Positions 49,294-59,453 of a stretch of 64,000 bases of DNA are shown here, piece by piece. Made by a program: the position numbers and the translations under genes. Origin of the DNA: Aeromicrobium sp. Root344 (GTDB lineage Bacteria > Actinomycetota > Actinomycetes > Propionibacteriales > Nocardioidaceae); the NCBI RefSeq assembly GCF_001425755.1, contig NZ_LMDH01000001.1, positions 461,308 to 525,307 of the forward strand, given 5' to 3'. Position 1 is the stretch's first letter; each line of letters opens with the position of its first letter. The notes under the pieces are model-generated. The model ran no database searches, was not told the origin of the DNA, and worked only from the letters and a program-made list of their open reading frames with translations.

Positions 49294-51072
49294 GTGAGCA
49301 AGCCCCTGACCAAGGTTCTGATCGCCAACCGCGGCGAGATCGCCGTACGCGTGATCCGCGCGTGCAAGGACGCCGGCATCGGCAGCGTCGCGGTCTACGC
49401 GGAGCCCGACCGTGACGCGGTGTTCGTACGCCTCGCCGACGAGGCCTACTCCCTCGAGGGATCCACACCGGGCGACTCCTACCTGTCGATCGAGAAGATC
49501 CTCGCCGTCGCCGAGCGCAGCGGCGCCGACAGCGTGCACCCCGGCTACGGCTTCCTCGCCGAGAACGCCGAGTTCGCCCAGGCCGTCATCGACGCCGGGC
49601 TGATCTGGATCGGCCCGCCGCCTCACGCGATCGAGAACCTCGGCGACAAGGCCAAGGCCAAGCAGCTCGCCCTCAAGGCCAACGCTCCTCTCGCGCCCGG
49701 CACCAAGGACGCCGTGAAGGACGCCGACGAGGTCGTGGCGTTCGCCAAGGAGAACGGCCTGCCCGTCGCGATCAAGGCAGTGTTCGGCGGCGGCGGTCGC
49801 GGCCTCAAGGTCGCCCGCACGATCGAGGAGATCCCCGAGCTCTACGAATCCGCGGTCCGCGAGGCGATCAGCGCCTTCGGCCGCGGAGAGTGCCTCGTCG
49901 AGAAGTTCCTCGACAAGCCGCGCCACGTCGAGACCCAGTGCCTCGCCGACTCGCACGGCAACGTCGTCGTCGTGTCGACCCGAGACTGCTCGCTCCAGCG
50001 CCGTCACCAGAAGCTCGTCGAGGAGGCGCCCGCGCCCTACCTGACCGACGACCAGATCGAGCGCCTCTACGCCTCGTCCAAGGCGATCCTCAAGGAGGCC
50101 GGCTACGTCGGCGCCGGCACGTGCGAGTTCCTCGTCGCCCGCGACGGCACGATCAGCTTCCTCGAGGTCAACACCCGCCTGCAGGTCGAGCACCCGGTGT
50201 CCGAAGAGGTCACCGGCCTCGACCTCGTACGCGAGATGTTCCGCATCGCCGCCGGCGAGGAGCTCGGCTACGACGATCCCGAGATCCGCGGCCACTCGAT
50301 GGAGTTCCGCATCAACGCCGAGGACGGCGGCCGCGGCTTCCTGCCCGCCCCCGGCACCCTGACCAAGTGGGCGCCCCCGTCGGGCCCCGGCATCCGCCTC
50401 GACGGCGGCTACGAGGAGGGCGAGACGATCCCCGGGTCGTTCGACTCCCTCGTCGCCAAGCTCATCGTCACCGGCACGAGCCGTCAGCAGGTGCTCGAGC
50501 GCTCCCGCCGCGCCCTCGACGAGTTCGTCGTCGACGGCATGCCGACCGTCATCCCGTTCCACCGCTCGGTCGTCGACGACCCGGCGTTCACGGCCGCTGA
50601 CGGCACCTTCGAGGTCTACACGACGTGGATCGAGACGGACTACGTCAACGAGCTCGAGCCCTACGCCGGCACCTCCGAGACCGCGGAGCCCGACGAGCGA
50701 GAGCGCGTCACGGTCGAGGTCGGCGGCAAGCGCGTCGAGGTCGTGCTGCCCGGCGGGCTCGGCGCCTCAGCCGTCCCAGCCGGAGGCGGCGCCAAGAAGG
50801 CCAAGCGCAAGGGCGGCAAGGCCGCCGGAGCCGCGGCCAGCGGCGACTCGCTGACCGCGCCCATGCAGGGCACCGTCGTCAAGGTCACGGTCGAGGAGGG
50901 TCAGACCGTCGCGGCGGGTGACCAGATCGTCGTGGTCGAGGCCATGAAGATGGAGCAGCCGATCAACGCGCACAAGGACGGCGTCGTGACCGGCCTGGCC
51001 ATCGAGGTCGGCGCCACCGTGACCTCCGGCGAAGTCATCGCAGAGATCAAGAGCGCCGCCGAGGCCGAGTAG
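49294..51072 (+). CDS. accA3: Acyl-CoA carboxylase alpha subunit: biotin carboxylase and biotin carrier
   Basis: A 592-residue bifunctional subunit. The biotin carboxylase part (residues 1 to about 450) has [20 protein letters not shown], the ATP-binding glycine-rich loop [17 protein letters not shown], and [21 protein letters not shown] basic Ala/Lys linker ([20 protein letters not shown]) joins it to the biotin carrier domain, with the biotinylation motif [11 protein letters not shown] 49294 follows GAGGAG. It supplies carboxybiotin to AccD5 (39.1 kb) and presumably other beta subunits, is modified by BirA, and corresponds to AccA3 in mycobacteria. Confidence 0.95.
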   Translation: MSKPLTKVLIANRGEIAVRVIRACKDAGIGSVAVYAEPDRDAVFVRLADEAYSLEGSTPGDSYLSIEKILAVAERSGADSVHPGYGFLAENAEFAQAVIDAGLIWIGPPPHAIENLGDKAKAKQLALKANAPLAPGTKDAVKDADEVVAFAKENGLPVAIKAVFGGGGRGLKVARTIEEIPELYESAVREAISAFGRGECLVEKFLDKPRHVETQCLADSHGNVVVVSTRDCSLQRRHQKLVEEAPAPYLTDDQIERLYASSKAILKEAGYVGAGTCEFLVARDGTISFLEVNTRLQVEHPVSEEVTGLDLVREMFRIAAGEELGYDDPEIRGHSMEFRINAEDGGRGFLPAPGTLTKWAPPSGPGIRLDGGYEEGETIPGSFDSLVAKLIVTGTSRQQVLERSRRALDEFVVDGMPTVIPFHRSVVDDPAFTAADGTFEVYTTWIETDYVNELEPYAGTSETAEPDERERVTVEVGGKRVEVVLPGGLGASAVPAGGGAKKAKRKGGKAAGAAASGDSLTAPMQGTVVKVTVEEGQTVAAGDQIVVVEAMKMEQPINAHKDGVVTGLAIEVGATVTSGEVIAEIKSAAEAE

Positions 51073-51075
51073 TCC

Positions 51076-51450
51076 TCAGGCGCGCTTGGGCGGCGGGGAC
51101 GAGTCGACCTCGCCGAATGCGATGCCCGCGGCCCAGACGATCAGCGTGACGCCGATCCACGTGCCGACGCCCTCGATCGCGAAGCCGCTCGCGGGCACGA
51201 CCAGGTCGGTCAGCACCAGGCCCAGCCACGTCAGGACGAGCCCACCGGCGATCGTGTAGCCCCGGGCGAACCGGTTGACCGTGCTGACCACGACCCCGCG
51301 CAGCACCACGGTCAGCGCCGTGAACAGCACCACCGCGACGACGAACCAGCCGAACCGGATGTCGAAGCGGTCGAAGAGCCAGGCAGCGACCGCCAGGGCC
51401 GCGGCGTTGGCGGCAGCAGAGATCGCCACCGACTTGAGGAGGGCCGTCAT
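51076..51450 (-). CDS. Small four-helix membrane protein (phage-holin-4-superfamily-like)
   Basis: A 124-residue membrane protein with four hydrophobic helices (SVAISAAANAAALAVAAWLF, WFVVAVVLFTALTVVL, TIAGGLVLTWLGLVLTDLVV and the helix near GVGTWIGVTLIVWAAGIAF). ATG 51450 (MTALLKS) is chosen because the longer frame adds unconserved residues; GATACT six bases before may be a leaderless -10. The layout resembles the 4-TM PF04020 holin/YvlD type, but no lysis function is implied. It faces accA3, whose stop is three bases away. Confidence 0.72.
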   Translation of the reverse strand: MTALLKSVAISAAANAAALAVAAWLFDRFDIRFGWFVVAVVLFTALTVVLRGVVVSTVNRFARGYTIAGGLVLTWLGLVLTDLVVPASGFAIEGVGTWIGVTLIVWAAGIAFGEVDSSPPPKRA

Positions 51451-51492
51451 GCGTCGAGTATCCCAGACCCCCCGGCGCGGAGTGACCACCTG

Positions 51493-53142
51493 TCAGGTCG
51501 GGTAGACCGAGACGGCGCCGTTGGTGTGCTGGACGATCGAACCGTGCGCGAAGAAGGCCCGGTAGGCACCGCTCGACAGCCGGCTCATGCTCGTCCTCGG
51601 CGCACCCAGCGAGCTCGTGGCCTCGCCGATCTCGACGTACTTGTCCTCGATCTTGCCGTAGAGGTAGTAGGGCACACCGACACTGCCGCGCTGCACGCGA
51701 TAGACCGTGCCGCGCGCGAAGCGCTGGAGCGTGACGCTGCTGACCGGGGTCGACGCGTGGTTGGCGACCGGTACGCCGAGGCGCCCGGCCTGGGCGCCGC
51801 TGGCGTTGTAGCCGTCGCGGAAGGTGCCGCCCACCGAGAACGTGCCGTAGGTCGTCGTCGAGTACATGTCGAGCCGGCCGAGGCGAGCCTTGCGGCCGGT
51901 GGGGCTGGTCGTGAACGGGTACTCACCGACGTACACGGGCCCGGTCGTCGCTCGTCCCATCGCGAGGACCTTGGTCTTGATCGGCGACGTGTAGCCGGCG
52001 ATGTAGTCCTCGACGCGGTCCCGCAGACCGCCGGAGGCACTGAGCCACTCGTACGCCAGCTGGCCCGGGCAGGCCGTGCCCACGACGTCGCGGTGCCCGG
52101 CGATGCGGTTGAGCACGAGACCACCGAGCGTGTACTTGCCCGTGGCGGCGTGGAACGTCGTGCCGAGGCGCCAGCCGATCAGCTTGACCATCGCGTCCTT
52201 GGTCGCGTCCGTCGGCTGCGTGCTGGTGAACGTGCCCATCATCGAGACGCCCATCGTGTAGGTGTTGACCGGCTTGTTGCCGGCATGCGCACCCCGGACC
52301 GGTTTGTCGACGCCCCCGTTGCGGCCCTCGAAGATCTGGCCGTACTTGTCGACCAGGAAGTTGTAGCCGATGTCGCACCAGTCGCGTCCGTTCATGTGGT
52401 ACGCCTGCACGGCGCGGACGATCTTGGCCGAATCGGCCTTGGCGTACGAGTTGGAGCCTGCCGTGTGGTGCACGACGACCCCACGCGTCTCGCTGCCGGT
52501 GCGCGGCGCATCGCAGTAGGTGTTCTTCTTCGCCCCCCACGCCGAGCGCGAGATGATCGCCGGCTTGGGGGTGTAGGCCGGCGAGCCGTCGGCGACCGGG
52601 GTGACAGCGACGTCGCCGGCTGCGTCGAAGAGCGCGTTGCTCACGGCGCCCACCTGGGCGGGCGTGCTGCCGGGGTCGATCGTCGAGACGGTGAGCCCGC
52701 TCGGCCGTTGGCCGGTGGGGCTCGTCACGCGCACGGCGACTCCGTCCGCGGAGCCGGCCCACAACGGTTCGGTGCCGTCGCGGCCGCCCTCACCCTCGTC
52801 GCTCTCGACGTCGAGCTCCTCCCACCCCGACCACGCACCATCGGTGCGCAGCCGCACCTGCACGGTCATGCCCCGGTCGTCGAAGCCGCGGGTCCAGGTG
52901 ACCCCGACCAGCCCGAAGTCGTCGGTGCGTCGCGCGGGCAGCTGGGCGACCAGGTCGGCCGCGTCGTCGTCAGCCTGCTCAGCCGCCTTGGCGACCGGAT
53001 CACTGACGGCCGGGACGCGGTTCGTCGCGATGTCGACGGCCTCGGCTGCGGGCTGTGTGTGGGTGTCTTCGGCGTGGGCAGGCGCGGAGACCGTGGCCAG
53101 GACCGCCAGCGCTGCGATCGTTCCCGAGATGAAAGGACGCAT
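51493..53142 (-). CDS. Secreted PGRP-type N-acetylmuramoyl-L-alanine amidase with LGFP repeats
   Basis: A 549-residue exported peptidoglycan hydrolase. The signal peptide (RPFISGTIAALAVLATVSAP, then AHA/ED) leads into a beta-rich domain (TDDFGLVGVTWTRGFDDRGM) found in front of PGRP amidases in actinobacteria. The amidase/PGRP core has the zinc His in VVHHTAGSNSY, GYNFLVDKYGQIFEGRNGG, and the second His and Cys in NRIAGHRDVVGTACPGQ. Two LGFP-type repeats follow (GRLGVPVANHAS, SLGAPRTS). The enzyme should cleave the amide between muramic acid and peptide. It is the shorter paralogue of the next gene, which it resembles through the PGRP and LGFP parts. Confidence 0.9.
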   Translation of the reverse strand: MRPFISGTIAALAVLATVSAPAHAEDTHTQPAAEAVDIATNRVPAVSDPVAKAAEQADDDAADLVAQLPARRTDDFGLVGVTWTRGFDDRGMTVQVRLRTDGAWSGWEELDVESDEGEGGRDGTEPLWAGSADGVAVRVTSPTGQRPSGLTVSTIDPGSTPAQVGAVSNALFDAAGDVAVTPVADGSPAYTPKPAIISRSAWGAKKNTYCDAPRTGSETRGVVVHHTAGSNSYAKADSAKIVRAVQAYHMNGRDWCDIGYNFLVDKYGQIFEGRNGGVDKPVRGAHAGNKPVNTYTMGVSMMGTFTSTQPTDATKDAMVKLIGWRLGTTFHAATGKYTLGGLVLNRIAGHRDVVGTACPGQLAYEWLSASGGLRDRVEDYIAGYTSPIKTKVLAMGRATTGPVYVGEYPFTTSPTGRKARLGRLDMYSTTTYGTFSVGGTFRDGYNASGAQAGRLGVPVANHASTPVSSVTLQRFARGTVYRVQRGSVGVPYYLYGKIEDKYVEIGEATSSLGAPRTSMSRLSSGAYRAFFAHGSIVQHTNGAVSVYPT

Positions 53143-53149
53143 GCGTTCG

Positions 53150-53155
53150 ACCCTA
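53150..53155 (-). promoter_or_regulatory. -10 box TAGGGT for ATG 53142
   Basis: On the minus strand TAGGGT-CGAACGC-ATG has 7-base leaderless spacing. Confidence 0.5.
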
Positions 53156-53182
53156 ACCCGAGACCCTGTCACCTACCGAACG

Positions 53183-56100
53183 TCAGAACCTGAACCAGCT
53201 CGACTTGAGTCCGAACGCCCAGCGCGCGTCGTCGCCCGAGATCGTCACGGTCTTCGTCGAGCCCACCAGGCTGATCGTCGTGACCCGGCCACCCCAGTCG
53301 CCGAAGCCGTTGCGGGTCGAGACCTTGACCTGCTTGAGGGTGCCGACCGACGGATATGCCTTCTCGATCGTCGAGGCGGCCACCGTGGTGGTCCACGCGT
53401 GGTTGGCGTTGCCCGACCAGTCGTCCCACGGGTCGCTGACGGCCTTGAGGTACGGCTGGCTCCCCACGGCGGTGTAGCCGCCCGATGACGACGAGAACTG
53501 GGTGAACGCGGGCTTGCCGTCGAACGTGACGATCTTGCCGACCGTCGCCCGGGCCGCCGCGGTCGTCGCCGTGGTCTCGCGGCTCGCCCCGCCGTACACC
53601 TGGCACGCCGTGGTGCTGCAGATGTCGTAGTAGCGCGAGCTCGTCATGGCATGCACGCCGTACGTCCGGGCCGCGACGGCCTGCGCCTTGAGGGCCTCCG
53701 GCATCCAGCTCGACGGCATCTCGTCGGCGATGACGCCCCGGACGTAGTACTCGATCGGCAGGATGTTGACGGTGTTGCGTGCCGTGGAGCCCGCCGAGGG
53801 GATCGCCGAGCGCAGCGCGCCGCGATACTTGACCGCGGAGCCGTCCGGCAGGATCAGCGACATCGTCGACGGGTTCTCGAACTGGCCGTTGCCGGTCCAC
53901 CTGGTGCCGAGGTAGCTGCGGTAGTCGCCGGTCGTCTTGTACTGCAGCGTCGAGCGCGTCTTGTCGCTCGTGACCTGCAGGATGCGCCAGCGGGCGACGG
54001 TCTCGCCGCCGATCGTGGTCGGCAGCTTCAGGGTCTTCCCCGCTGACACCTCACGGAACACCAGACCTGAACGACCGGCGACCGTGACCGGGTCATCGGT
54101 GTCCTGCGAGATCAGCACCCTGATCTGCCCGCTCTTGGTGCCGAGCGTCGTGCCCGGGTAGTAGCGCGAGAGGATCTTGTCGTACGTCACGCCCTGCTTC
54201 GCGGCGCCCTGTGCGCCGTACTGGCTCATGCCGATGCCGTGACCGTAGCCGTGGCCCGTCACGGTGATCTGACGGGTGCTCGGCACCGTCACGGAGTCAC
54301 CTGCGAAGAGCAGGTTGAAGCCGCGCAGCGCCGACCACAGGCCCCGGAGATCGCCGTCGACGGCCCGGACCTTGACGTACCAGTCGGTGCCGGCGGTCGG
54401 CTTGAGCCCGGTCAGCTGCACGCTCGTCGTGGTCAGCTTGGTCACCAGGCGGCTGCACGTCGTCTGGGTCTTGTCGGCCAGCAGGCACACGTCATAGCTC
54501 GTGGCGCCGGACACCGCGGGCCAGGACACGCGCACCGAGCCGAGGCCGACCTTGAGCGTCAGGCTCGTGATGGTCGCGGGACGCGCCGTCGCGCTGGTGC
54601 CGATGACCTTGCCGGTCGAGGAGTAGGCCACGGTCTTGTCAGTCGACGCGGTCGAGATGATCCGGCCGTGCGCGAAGTCGACGCGGGTGACGCCGGCCTT
54701 GACGGTGTAGGTCGACGAGATCGGTGCGCCGAGCGTGCCGGTCGACTCCCCGAGCCTGGTGTAGACCTTGGCGATGTCGCCGAGCACGTTGAACGCCTTG
54801 GGCTTGCCCGAGACGGCGTACACGCTGCCGCGGTCGAAGTGCTGGCGGATGACACCGTCGACCGTGCGCGGGTCGTCCTTGGGGTAGCCGAGCGTGCCGG
54901 AGCGCGAGTCGAGCCGGTCGTACTCGGTGCGGATGCGACCCGAGACATAGTGCGCGGTCGCGCCGGTGCGGGCGTACAGGTCCATGAGCTTGGCGTCGAG
55001 CCTCCCACCGGAGGAGGACCGGGCCTCCCCGATGTAGATCGCCCCCGTCTTGCTGCTGCCGAGCGACGTGTACAGCGTCTTGATCGGCGTCGAGTACTTG
55101 GACATGTAGGCCTCGACGCGATCGCGCAGGCCACCCTCCTGCGACAGCCAGGCGTACCCGTAGCGGCCGGGGCACTCGGTGCTCACGACATTGCGATGCC
55201 CGGCGATGCGGTTGAGCGTCAGCCCGCCGATCGCGTACGTGCCCTTGGCCTTGATGTAGTTGGTGCCGAGCCGCCAGCCGACCAGCTTGACCATCGCAGC
55301 CTTGAGCGCTGCGGACGGCCGCGTGACGTCGTAGTTGCCCATCATCGAGACGCCCATGGTGTACGTGTTGACCTCGAGGTTGCCCGAGTGCGCCGCCCGC
55401 ACCGCGCGATCGACACCGCCGCGGCGACCCTCGAAGATCTGGCCGTACTTGTCGACCAGGAAGTTGTAGCCGATGTCGCACCAGCCGCGACCCTTGACGT
55501 GATAGGCCTGCGTGGCCCGGACGATTGCCGCCGAGTCGGCCTTGGCGTACGTGTTGGAGCCCGCGGTGTGGTGCACCACGACGCCGCGCGTACGGTCGCC
55601 GGTCAGGGGCGAGTCGCAGGAGGTGCCACTCGAGGCGCCCCACTGGCTGCGGGTGATGATCGTGGGCTTGGGCGTGTAGCTCGGTGTGCCGTCGCCGAGG
55701 TCCACGGCAGTCGAGGCGTGGGCGACGCCGTCGTACGACGTGTCGGAGGCGGTCGAGGCGGTCGACAGCTGGCCGTCGGTGCCGGGGTCGATCGTGGTGA
55801 TGCGTACGTCCTGCGGGGTGCCGACGGAGCTGGAGACCCGGGCCGCGACGCCGTCGGCCCTGCCGACCCACAGCGGATCCGTGCCGGGGTTGCCGCCCTC
55901 GCCGTCGTCGCCGTCGTAGTCCAAGGGCGTCCACGACGACCAGGTGCCGTTGGTGCGTGTGCGGACCTCGACCTTGATGCCGTGGGCCAGGCCCTGCTGC
56001 GACCAGGTCACGCCGATCATGCGGAACTTCGACGTCGAGGTCTTGGCGAGCTCGGCGACGACCTTGCCGGTGCCACCCTTGACTGCGGGGACCTTGGTCT

Positions 56101-56269
56101 TGGCGACCTTGACCTTCGGCGGCTTGGGCGCGGCCGCGGGCTTTCCCGGAGCGCCACCGGTGACCTCGGTGCCCGCCGCGTGGGCCGTCGAGGGCGCCAG
56201 CACGCCAAGCATCAGCACGGCTGCGAGGGAAAGGCCCGACGTACGCCGAGCCGTACGCCAGGAAAGCAT
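53183..56269 (-). CDS. Secreted PGRP amidase - LGFP repeats - FN3 - SpoIID-like fusion protein
   Basis: A 1028-residue exported wall enzyme. Signal peptide (SLAAVLMLGVLAPSTAHA) and Lys/Pro-rich linker are followed by a PGRP amidase domain at about 80-400 (VVHHTAGSNTYAKADSAAIV, GYNFLVDKYGQIFEGRRGGV, NRIAGHRNVVSTECPGRYGY). LGFP-type repeats (GTLGYPKDDPRTVDG, TLGAPISS) and an FN3-like domain (LTLKVGLGSVRVSWPAVSGA, LKPTAGTDWYVKVRAVDGDL) come next. The last 340 residues are a SpoIID/LytB-type domain with TGHGYGHGIGMSQYGAQGAA before LPIEYYVRGVIADEMPSSWM. SpoIID domains are known as lytic transglycosylases or amidase enhancers. The protein could cut both the peptide and the glycan. Confidence 0.9.
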   Translation of the reverse strand: MLSWRTARRTSGLSLAAVLMLGVLAPSTAHAAGTEVTGGAPGKPAAAPKPPKVKVAKTKVPAVKGGTGKVVAELAKTSTSKFRMIGVTWSQQGLAHGIKVEVRTRTNGTWSSWTPLDYDGDDGEGGNPGTDPLWVGRADGVAARVSSSVGTPQDVRITTIDPGTDGQLSTASTASDTSYDGVAHASTAVDLGDGTPSYTPKPTIITRSQWGASSGTSCDSPLTGDRTRGVVVHHTAGSNTYAKADSAAIVRATQAYHVKGRGWCDIGYNFLVDKYGQIFEGRRGGVDRAVRAAHSGNLEVNTYTMGVSMMGNYDVTRPSAALKAAMVKLVGWRLGTNYIKAKGTYAIGGLTLNRIAGHRNVVSTECPGRYGYAWLSQEGGLRDRVEAYMSKYSTPIKTLYTSLGSSKTGAIYIGEARSSSGGRLDAKLMDLYARTGATAHYVSGRIRTEYDRLDSRSGTLGYPKDDPRTVDGVIRQHFDRGSVYAVSGKPKAFNVLGDIAKVYTRLGESTGTLGAPISSTYTVKAGVTRVDFAHGRIISTASTDKTVAYSSTGKVIGTSATARPATITSLTLKVGLGSVRVSWPAVSGATSYDVCLLADKTQTTCSRLVTKLTTTSVQLTGLKPTAGTDWYVKVRAVDGDLRGLWSALRGFNLLFAGDSVTVPSTRQITVTGHGYGHGIGMSQYGAQGAAKQGVTYDKILSRYYPGTTLGTKSGQIRVLISQDTDDPVTVAGRSGLVFREVSAGKTLKLPTTIGGETVARWRILQVTSDKTRSTLQYKTTGDYRSYLGTRWTGNGQFENPSTMSLILPDGSAVKYRGALRSAIPSAGSTARNTVNILPIEYYVRGVIADEMPSSWMPEALKAQAVAARTYGVHAMTSSRYYDICSTTACQVYGGASRETTATTAAARATVGKIVTFDGKPAFTQFSSSSGGYTAVGSQPYLKAVSDPWDDWSGNANHAWTTTVAASTIEKAYPSVGTLKQVKVSTRNGFGDWGGRVTTISLVGSTKTVTISGDDARWAFGLKSSWFRF

Positions 56270-56427
56270 GGGGGAAGTCCGATCCTGTGTAACGGGTGTG
56301 ACTCAAGTGACGGATGAGGTTTTCCGACCGATTATGCCCACAGTTTCGCCCGAAGTTCCACCGAAAATCGGCGATCGCGCGAACTACAACCGTGTCATTC
56401 CTGCGGTTGCAGGGGCTGGTCCGACGG

Positions 56428-57798
56428 TCAGCTGAGCCGGTGCAGGCGCCGCGCCGCCTCGGCGACGGACCCCGACAGCGACGGGTAGACCGTGAACGCG
56501 TCCGCGACCTGGTCGACCGTCAGCGACGCCGAGACGGCGAGCGACAGCGCATGGATCAGCTCACTGGCCCGGGGGGCCACGACGACACCGCCGACGACGA
56601 TGCCCATGCCCCGCCGGGCGAAGATCTTGACGAAGCCGTCGTGCACGCCCTGCATCTTGGCGCGCGGGTTGGACGCCAGCGGCAGCATCGCGACGTCGAT
56701 CTGGAGGTCGGACTCGTCGACCTGCTGCTGGGACAGGCCCACCGTGGCGATCTCGGGCGAGGTGAAGACGTTGCTCGCCACCTTGCCGAGGTCGAGCGGG
56801 TGCACCGCGTCGCCGAGCAGGTGGGACATCGCGATGCGACCTTGCTGGGCCGCGACCGACGCCAGCATCAGCACTCCGGTGACGTCGCCGGCAGCGTAGA
56901 TGCCGCGCACGCTGGTGCGCGAGACCCGGTCGACGTGGACGAACCCGTGCTCGTTGAGCGCGACGCCGACCGTCTCCAGGCCGAGGCCCTCGGTGTTGGG
57001 GATCGAGCCGATCGCCAGGAGGCAGTGCGAGCCGTCGACCGTACGCCCGTCGGTCAGCGTCACCCGCACGCCGTCGCCCGTGCGCTCGACCGACGCCATC
57101 CGCGAGTTGCCCATGACCGTCATGCCGCGCCGCGTGAAGACCGCCTCGATGACGTTGGCGGCGTCGATGTCCTCGCCGGGTAGCACCCGGTCACGGCTCG
57201 ACACCAGCGTCACGGCGGCACCGAGGCCGTTGTAGGCGCTGGCGAACTCGGCACCCGTGACGCCGGAGCCCACGACGATCATGTGCTCGGGCAGGTCCTG
57301 CAGGTTGTAGACCTGCTCCCACGTCAGGATGCGTTCGCCGTCGGGCTGGGCGTCGGCGCTGACGCGCGGGTGCGCGCCGGTCGCGAGCAGGATCGCGTCG
57401 GTCTCGATCCGCACCTCGCCGTCATCCGTCGTGGCGGTCACGACACCGGCGGACTCGATCGTCGCGGTGCCGTCGATCATCGTGACGTGGCTCGTCGTGA
57501 GGCGCTGCGCGATGTCGGCGGACTGGGCCTGGGCGAGCGTCAGGACCCGGGCGTTGACCGCCGCGATGTCCGCACGTACGTCCTTGGGCAGCTGCACACC
57601 GAGCTCGGCCGAGGTGCCGACCTCGGTCAGCAGGTCCGAGGTCGCGATGAGCGTCTTGCTGGGCACGCAGTCGGTCAGGACGGTCGATCCGCCGAGGCCG
57701 TCGCGCTCGACGAGAGTGACCTCCGCCCCGAGCCTCGAAGCCACGAGAGCCGCTTCGTATCCACCCGGTCCGCCGCCGACGATCGTCACATGGGTCAC
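56428..57798 (-). CDS. lpdA: Pyridine nucleotide-disulfide oxidoreductase family, LpdA-like quinone reductase
   Basis: A 456-residue flavoprotein of the lipoamide-dehydrogenase superfamily. [20 protein letters not shown] binds [21 protein letters not shown] and [20 protein letters not shown] bind NAD(P)H, and the C-terminal dimer domain ends in [20 protein letters not shown]. The redox disulfide is broken: [20 protein letters not shown] has only one of the two cysteines. That matches mycobacterial LpdA (Rv3303c), which acts as an NAD(P)H quinone reductase. It diverges from the purine nucleoside phosphorylase gene, as in mycobacteria. Confidence 0.93.
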   Translation of the reverse strand: MTHVTIVGGGPGGYEAALVASRLGAEVTLVERDGLGGSTVLTDCVPSKTLIATSDLLTEVGTSAELGVQLPKDVRADIAAVNARVLTLAQAQSADIAQRLTTSHVTMIDGTATIESAGVVTATTDDGEVRIETDAILLATGAHPRVSADAQPDGERILTWEQVYNLQDLPEHMIVVGSGVTGAEFASAYNGLGAAVTLVSSRDRVLPGEDIDAANVIEAVFTRRGMTVMGNSRMASVERTGDGVRVTLTDGRTVDGSHCLLAIGSIPNTEGLGLETVGVALNEHGFVHVDRVSRTSVRGIYAAGDVTGVLMLASVAAQQGRIAMSHLLGDAVHPLDLGKVASNVFTSPEIATVGLSQQQVDESDLQIDVAMLPLASNPRAKMQGVHDGFVKIFARRGMGIVVGGVVVAPRASELIHALSLAVSASLTVDQVADAFTVYPSLSGSVAEAARRLHRLS

Positions 57799-57859
57799 CT
57801 GATCAGTCTCCCATTGCCGCCGAGCGGGTCGCCACCGGTCGGTGCACCGAGGGCTGTCG

Positions 57860-57865
57860 TAATGT
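57860..57865 (+). promoter_or_regulatory. -10 box TAATGT for GTG 57873
   Basis: TAATGT is 7 bases before the GTG of purine nucleoside phosphorylase and has no ribosome-binding site. Confidence 0.5.
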
Positions 57866-57872
57866 ACGGCAG

Positions 57873-58664
57873 GTGACTACTCAGGAGCTGGCCCAACAGG
57901 CCGCTGACGCACTGCGCGAACGTACCGGCGGGGTCGAGCACGACATCGCCCTGGTCATGGGCTCGGGCTGGTTGCCGGCGGCTGACGCGCTGGGCACCGC
58001 CGATCACGAGATCCCGCTCGCCGACCTTCCCGGATTCAGCGCTCCTGCGGTCGCGGGCCATGGCGGCACGGTGCGCTCGGTGCGCCTCGGCGACCGCCGG
58101 CTGCTGATCTTCCTGGGCCGCACCCACTTCTACGAGGGCAAGGGTGTCGCGGCCGTCGTCCACGGCGTGCGCACGGCTGCCGCCGCCGGCGTCAAGACGC
58201 TCGTGCTGACCAACGGTTGCGGCGGGCTCAATCCCGCGTGGGCACCCGGCACCCCGGTGCTGATCAGCGACCACATCAACATGACGGCGACCTCGCCGCT
58301 CGAGGGCGCCAACTTCGTCGACCTGACCGACCTCTACTCCTCGCGCCTTCGCGCGTTGTGCCGCGAGGCCGACCCGAGCCTCGACGAGGGCGTCTACGTC
58401 CAGCTGCCCGGCCCCCACTACGAGACGCCGGCCGAGATCGGCATGGTCCGCGCGATCGGCGGCGACCTCGTCGGCATGTCGACGACGCTCGAGGCCATCG
58501 CGGCCCGGGCCGCCGGCATGGAGATCCTCGGCATCTCGCTCGTCACCAACGCGGCGGCCGGCATGACCGGCGAGCCGCTCAACCACGAAGAGGTCCTCGA
58601 GGCCGGCAAGGCCGCCGCGACGCGGATGGGCGCGCTGCTCGGCGACGTGCTGCCGAGGATCTGA
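57873..58664 (+). CDS. deoD: Purine-nucleoside phosphorylase
   Basis: A 263-residue trimeric-type phosphorylase that splits purine nucleosides to base and ribose 1-phosphate in purine salvage. Motifs are [14 protein letters not shown] with the phosphate-binding Gly-Ser-Gly, [40 protein letters not shown] and the base-binding [60 protein letters not shown]. Trimeric mammalian-type (PNP-I) is supported by the length and the [10 protein letters not shown] loop. An epimerase gene follows with a one-base overlap, then pmmB. Confidence 0.95.
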   Translation: MTTQELAQQAADALRERTGGVEHDIALVMGSGWLPAADALGTADHEIPLADLPGFSAPAVAGHGGTVRSVRLGDRRLLIFLGRTHFYEGKGVAAVVHGVRTAAAAGVKTLVLTNGCGGLNPAWAPGTPVLISDHINMTATSPLEGANFVDLTDLYSSRLRALCREADPSLDEGVYVQLPGPHYETPAEIGMVRAIGGDLVGMSTTLEAIAARAAGMEILGISLVTNAAAGMTGEPLNHEEVLEAGKAAATRMGALLGDVLPRI

Positions 58665-59443
58665 TGAGGGTCCTCGTCACGGGTGCTGCCGGTTCGATCG
58701 GCCGCACCCTCGTACGAGGACTGCCCCGACTCGGGCACGAGCTGCGCGGCCTCGACCTGGTGGACGGCCCCGCGCTGCCGCTCGGCTGGATCACCGGGGA
58801 CTGCCTCGATCCCGCGGTCGCCGCCGAGGCCGTCGTGGGTGTCGACGCGGTCGTCCACCTCGCCGGCAACCCCAACGAGGCGTCGCTGCCCGAGAGCCTC
58901 GAGTCGCACGTCCACAGCACCGGGCGGCTGCTCGAGGCGATGGTCGCAGCCGGCGTCGGCCGCATGGCGTACGCCAGCAGCAACCACGCCGTCGGGCACA
59001 CCCCCTCCGGCGAGCAGCTGACGACCGGCGTGCGCGCGCGGCCGGACACCTACTACGGGGTCGCCAAGGCGGCTGCCGAGGCGCTGCTCAGCCTCTACGC
59101 CGACCGCCGGGGAATCAGCTCGGTCGCCTTGCGGATCGGCTCCTTCCGCGAGCGGCCGACCAGTGTCCGCGAGCTCTCGACGTGGCTGTCGCCCGACGAC
59201 GCCGTACGCATGGTCGATGCCGCGATCCGCACCACCGCACCAGGGTTCCACGTCCTCTACGGCGTCTCCGCCAACACCCGCGGCTGGTGGGACCTGGGTC
59301 CGGGTCGCGCTTTGGGGTACGACCCGCAGGACGACGCCGAGGCGTACGCCGACTCCGTGACTCCGGGACCCGGCGACGAGGCCGAGAACGCGTACGTCGG
59401 CGGTCCTCACGTCAGCCAGCTCCACCTGCCACCTGCCTTCTGA
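58664..59443 (+). CDS. NAD-dependent epimerase/dehydratase (uronate dehydrogenase-like)
   Basis: A 259-residue SDR-fold enzyme. GAAGSIGRTLVRGL binds NAD, the catalytic Tyr and Lys are in TYYGVAKAAAEAL, and the substrate region includes SSNHAVGHTPSGEQ and RIGSFRERPTSVRELSTWLS. These resemble bacterial uronate or hexose dehydrogenases. The ATG overlaps the phosphorylase stop by one base (TGATG). It sits between deoD and pmmB in place of the gene-free junction of mycobacteria, and its product could feed a sugar pathway together with the mutase. The exact sugar is unknown. Confidence 0.87.
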   Translation: MRVLVTGAAGSIGRTLVRGLPRLGHELRGLDLVDGPALPLGWITGDCLDPAVAAEAVVGVDAVVHLAGNPNEASLPESLESHVHSTGRLLEAMVAAGVGRMAYASSNHAVGHTPSGEQLTTGVRARPDTYYGVAKAAAEALLSLYADRRGISSVALRIGSFRERPTSVRELSTWLSPDDAVRMVDAAIRTTAPGFHVLYGVSANTRGWWDLGPGRALGYDPQDDAEAYADSVTPGPGDEAENAYVGGPHVSQLHLPPAF

Positions 59444-59453
59444 AGGGAAACCC

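Noticed and set aside
51076-51450. True phage holin and a prophage remnant
   Set aside because: Only the four-helix layout suggests it; no phage genes, endolysin or attachment repeats lie nearby.
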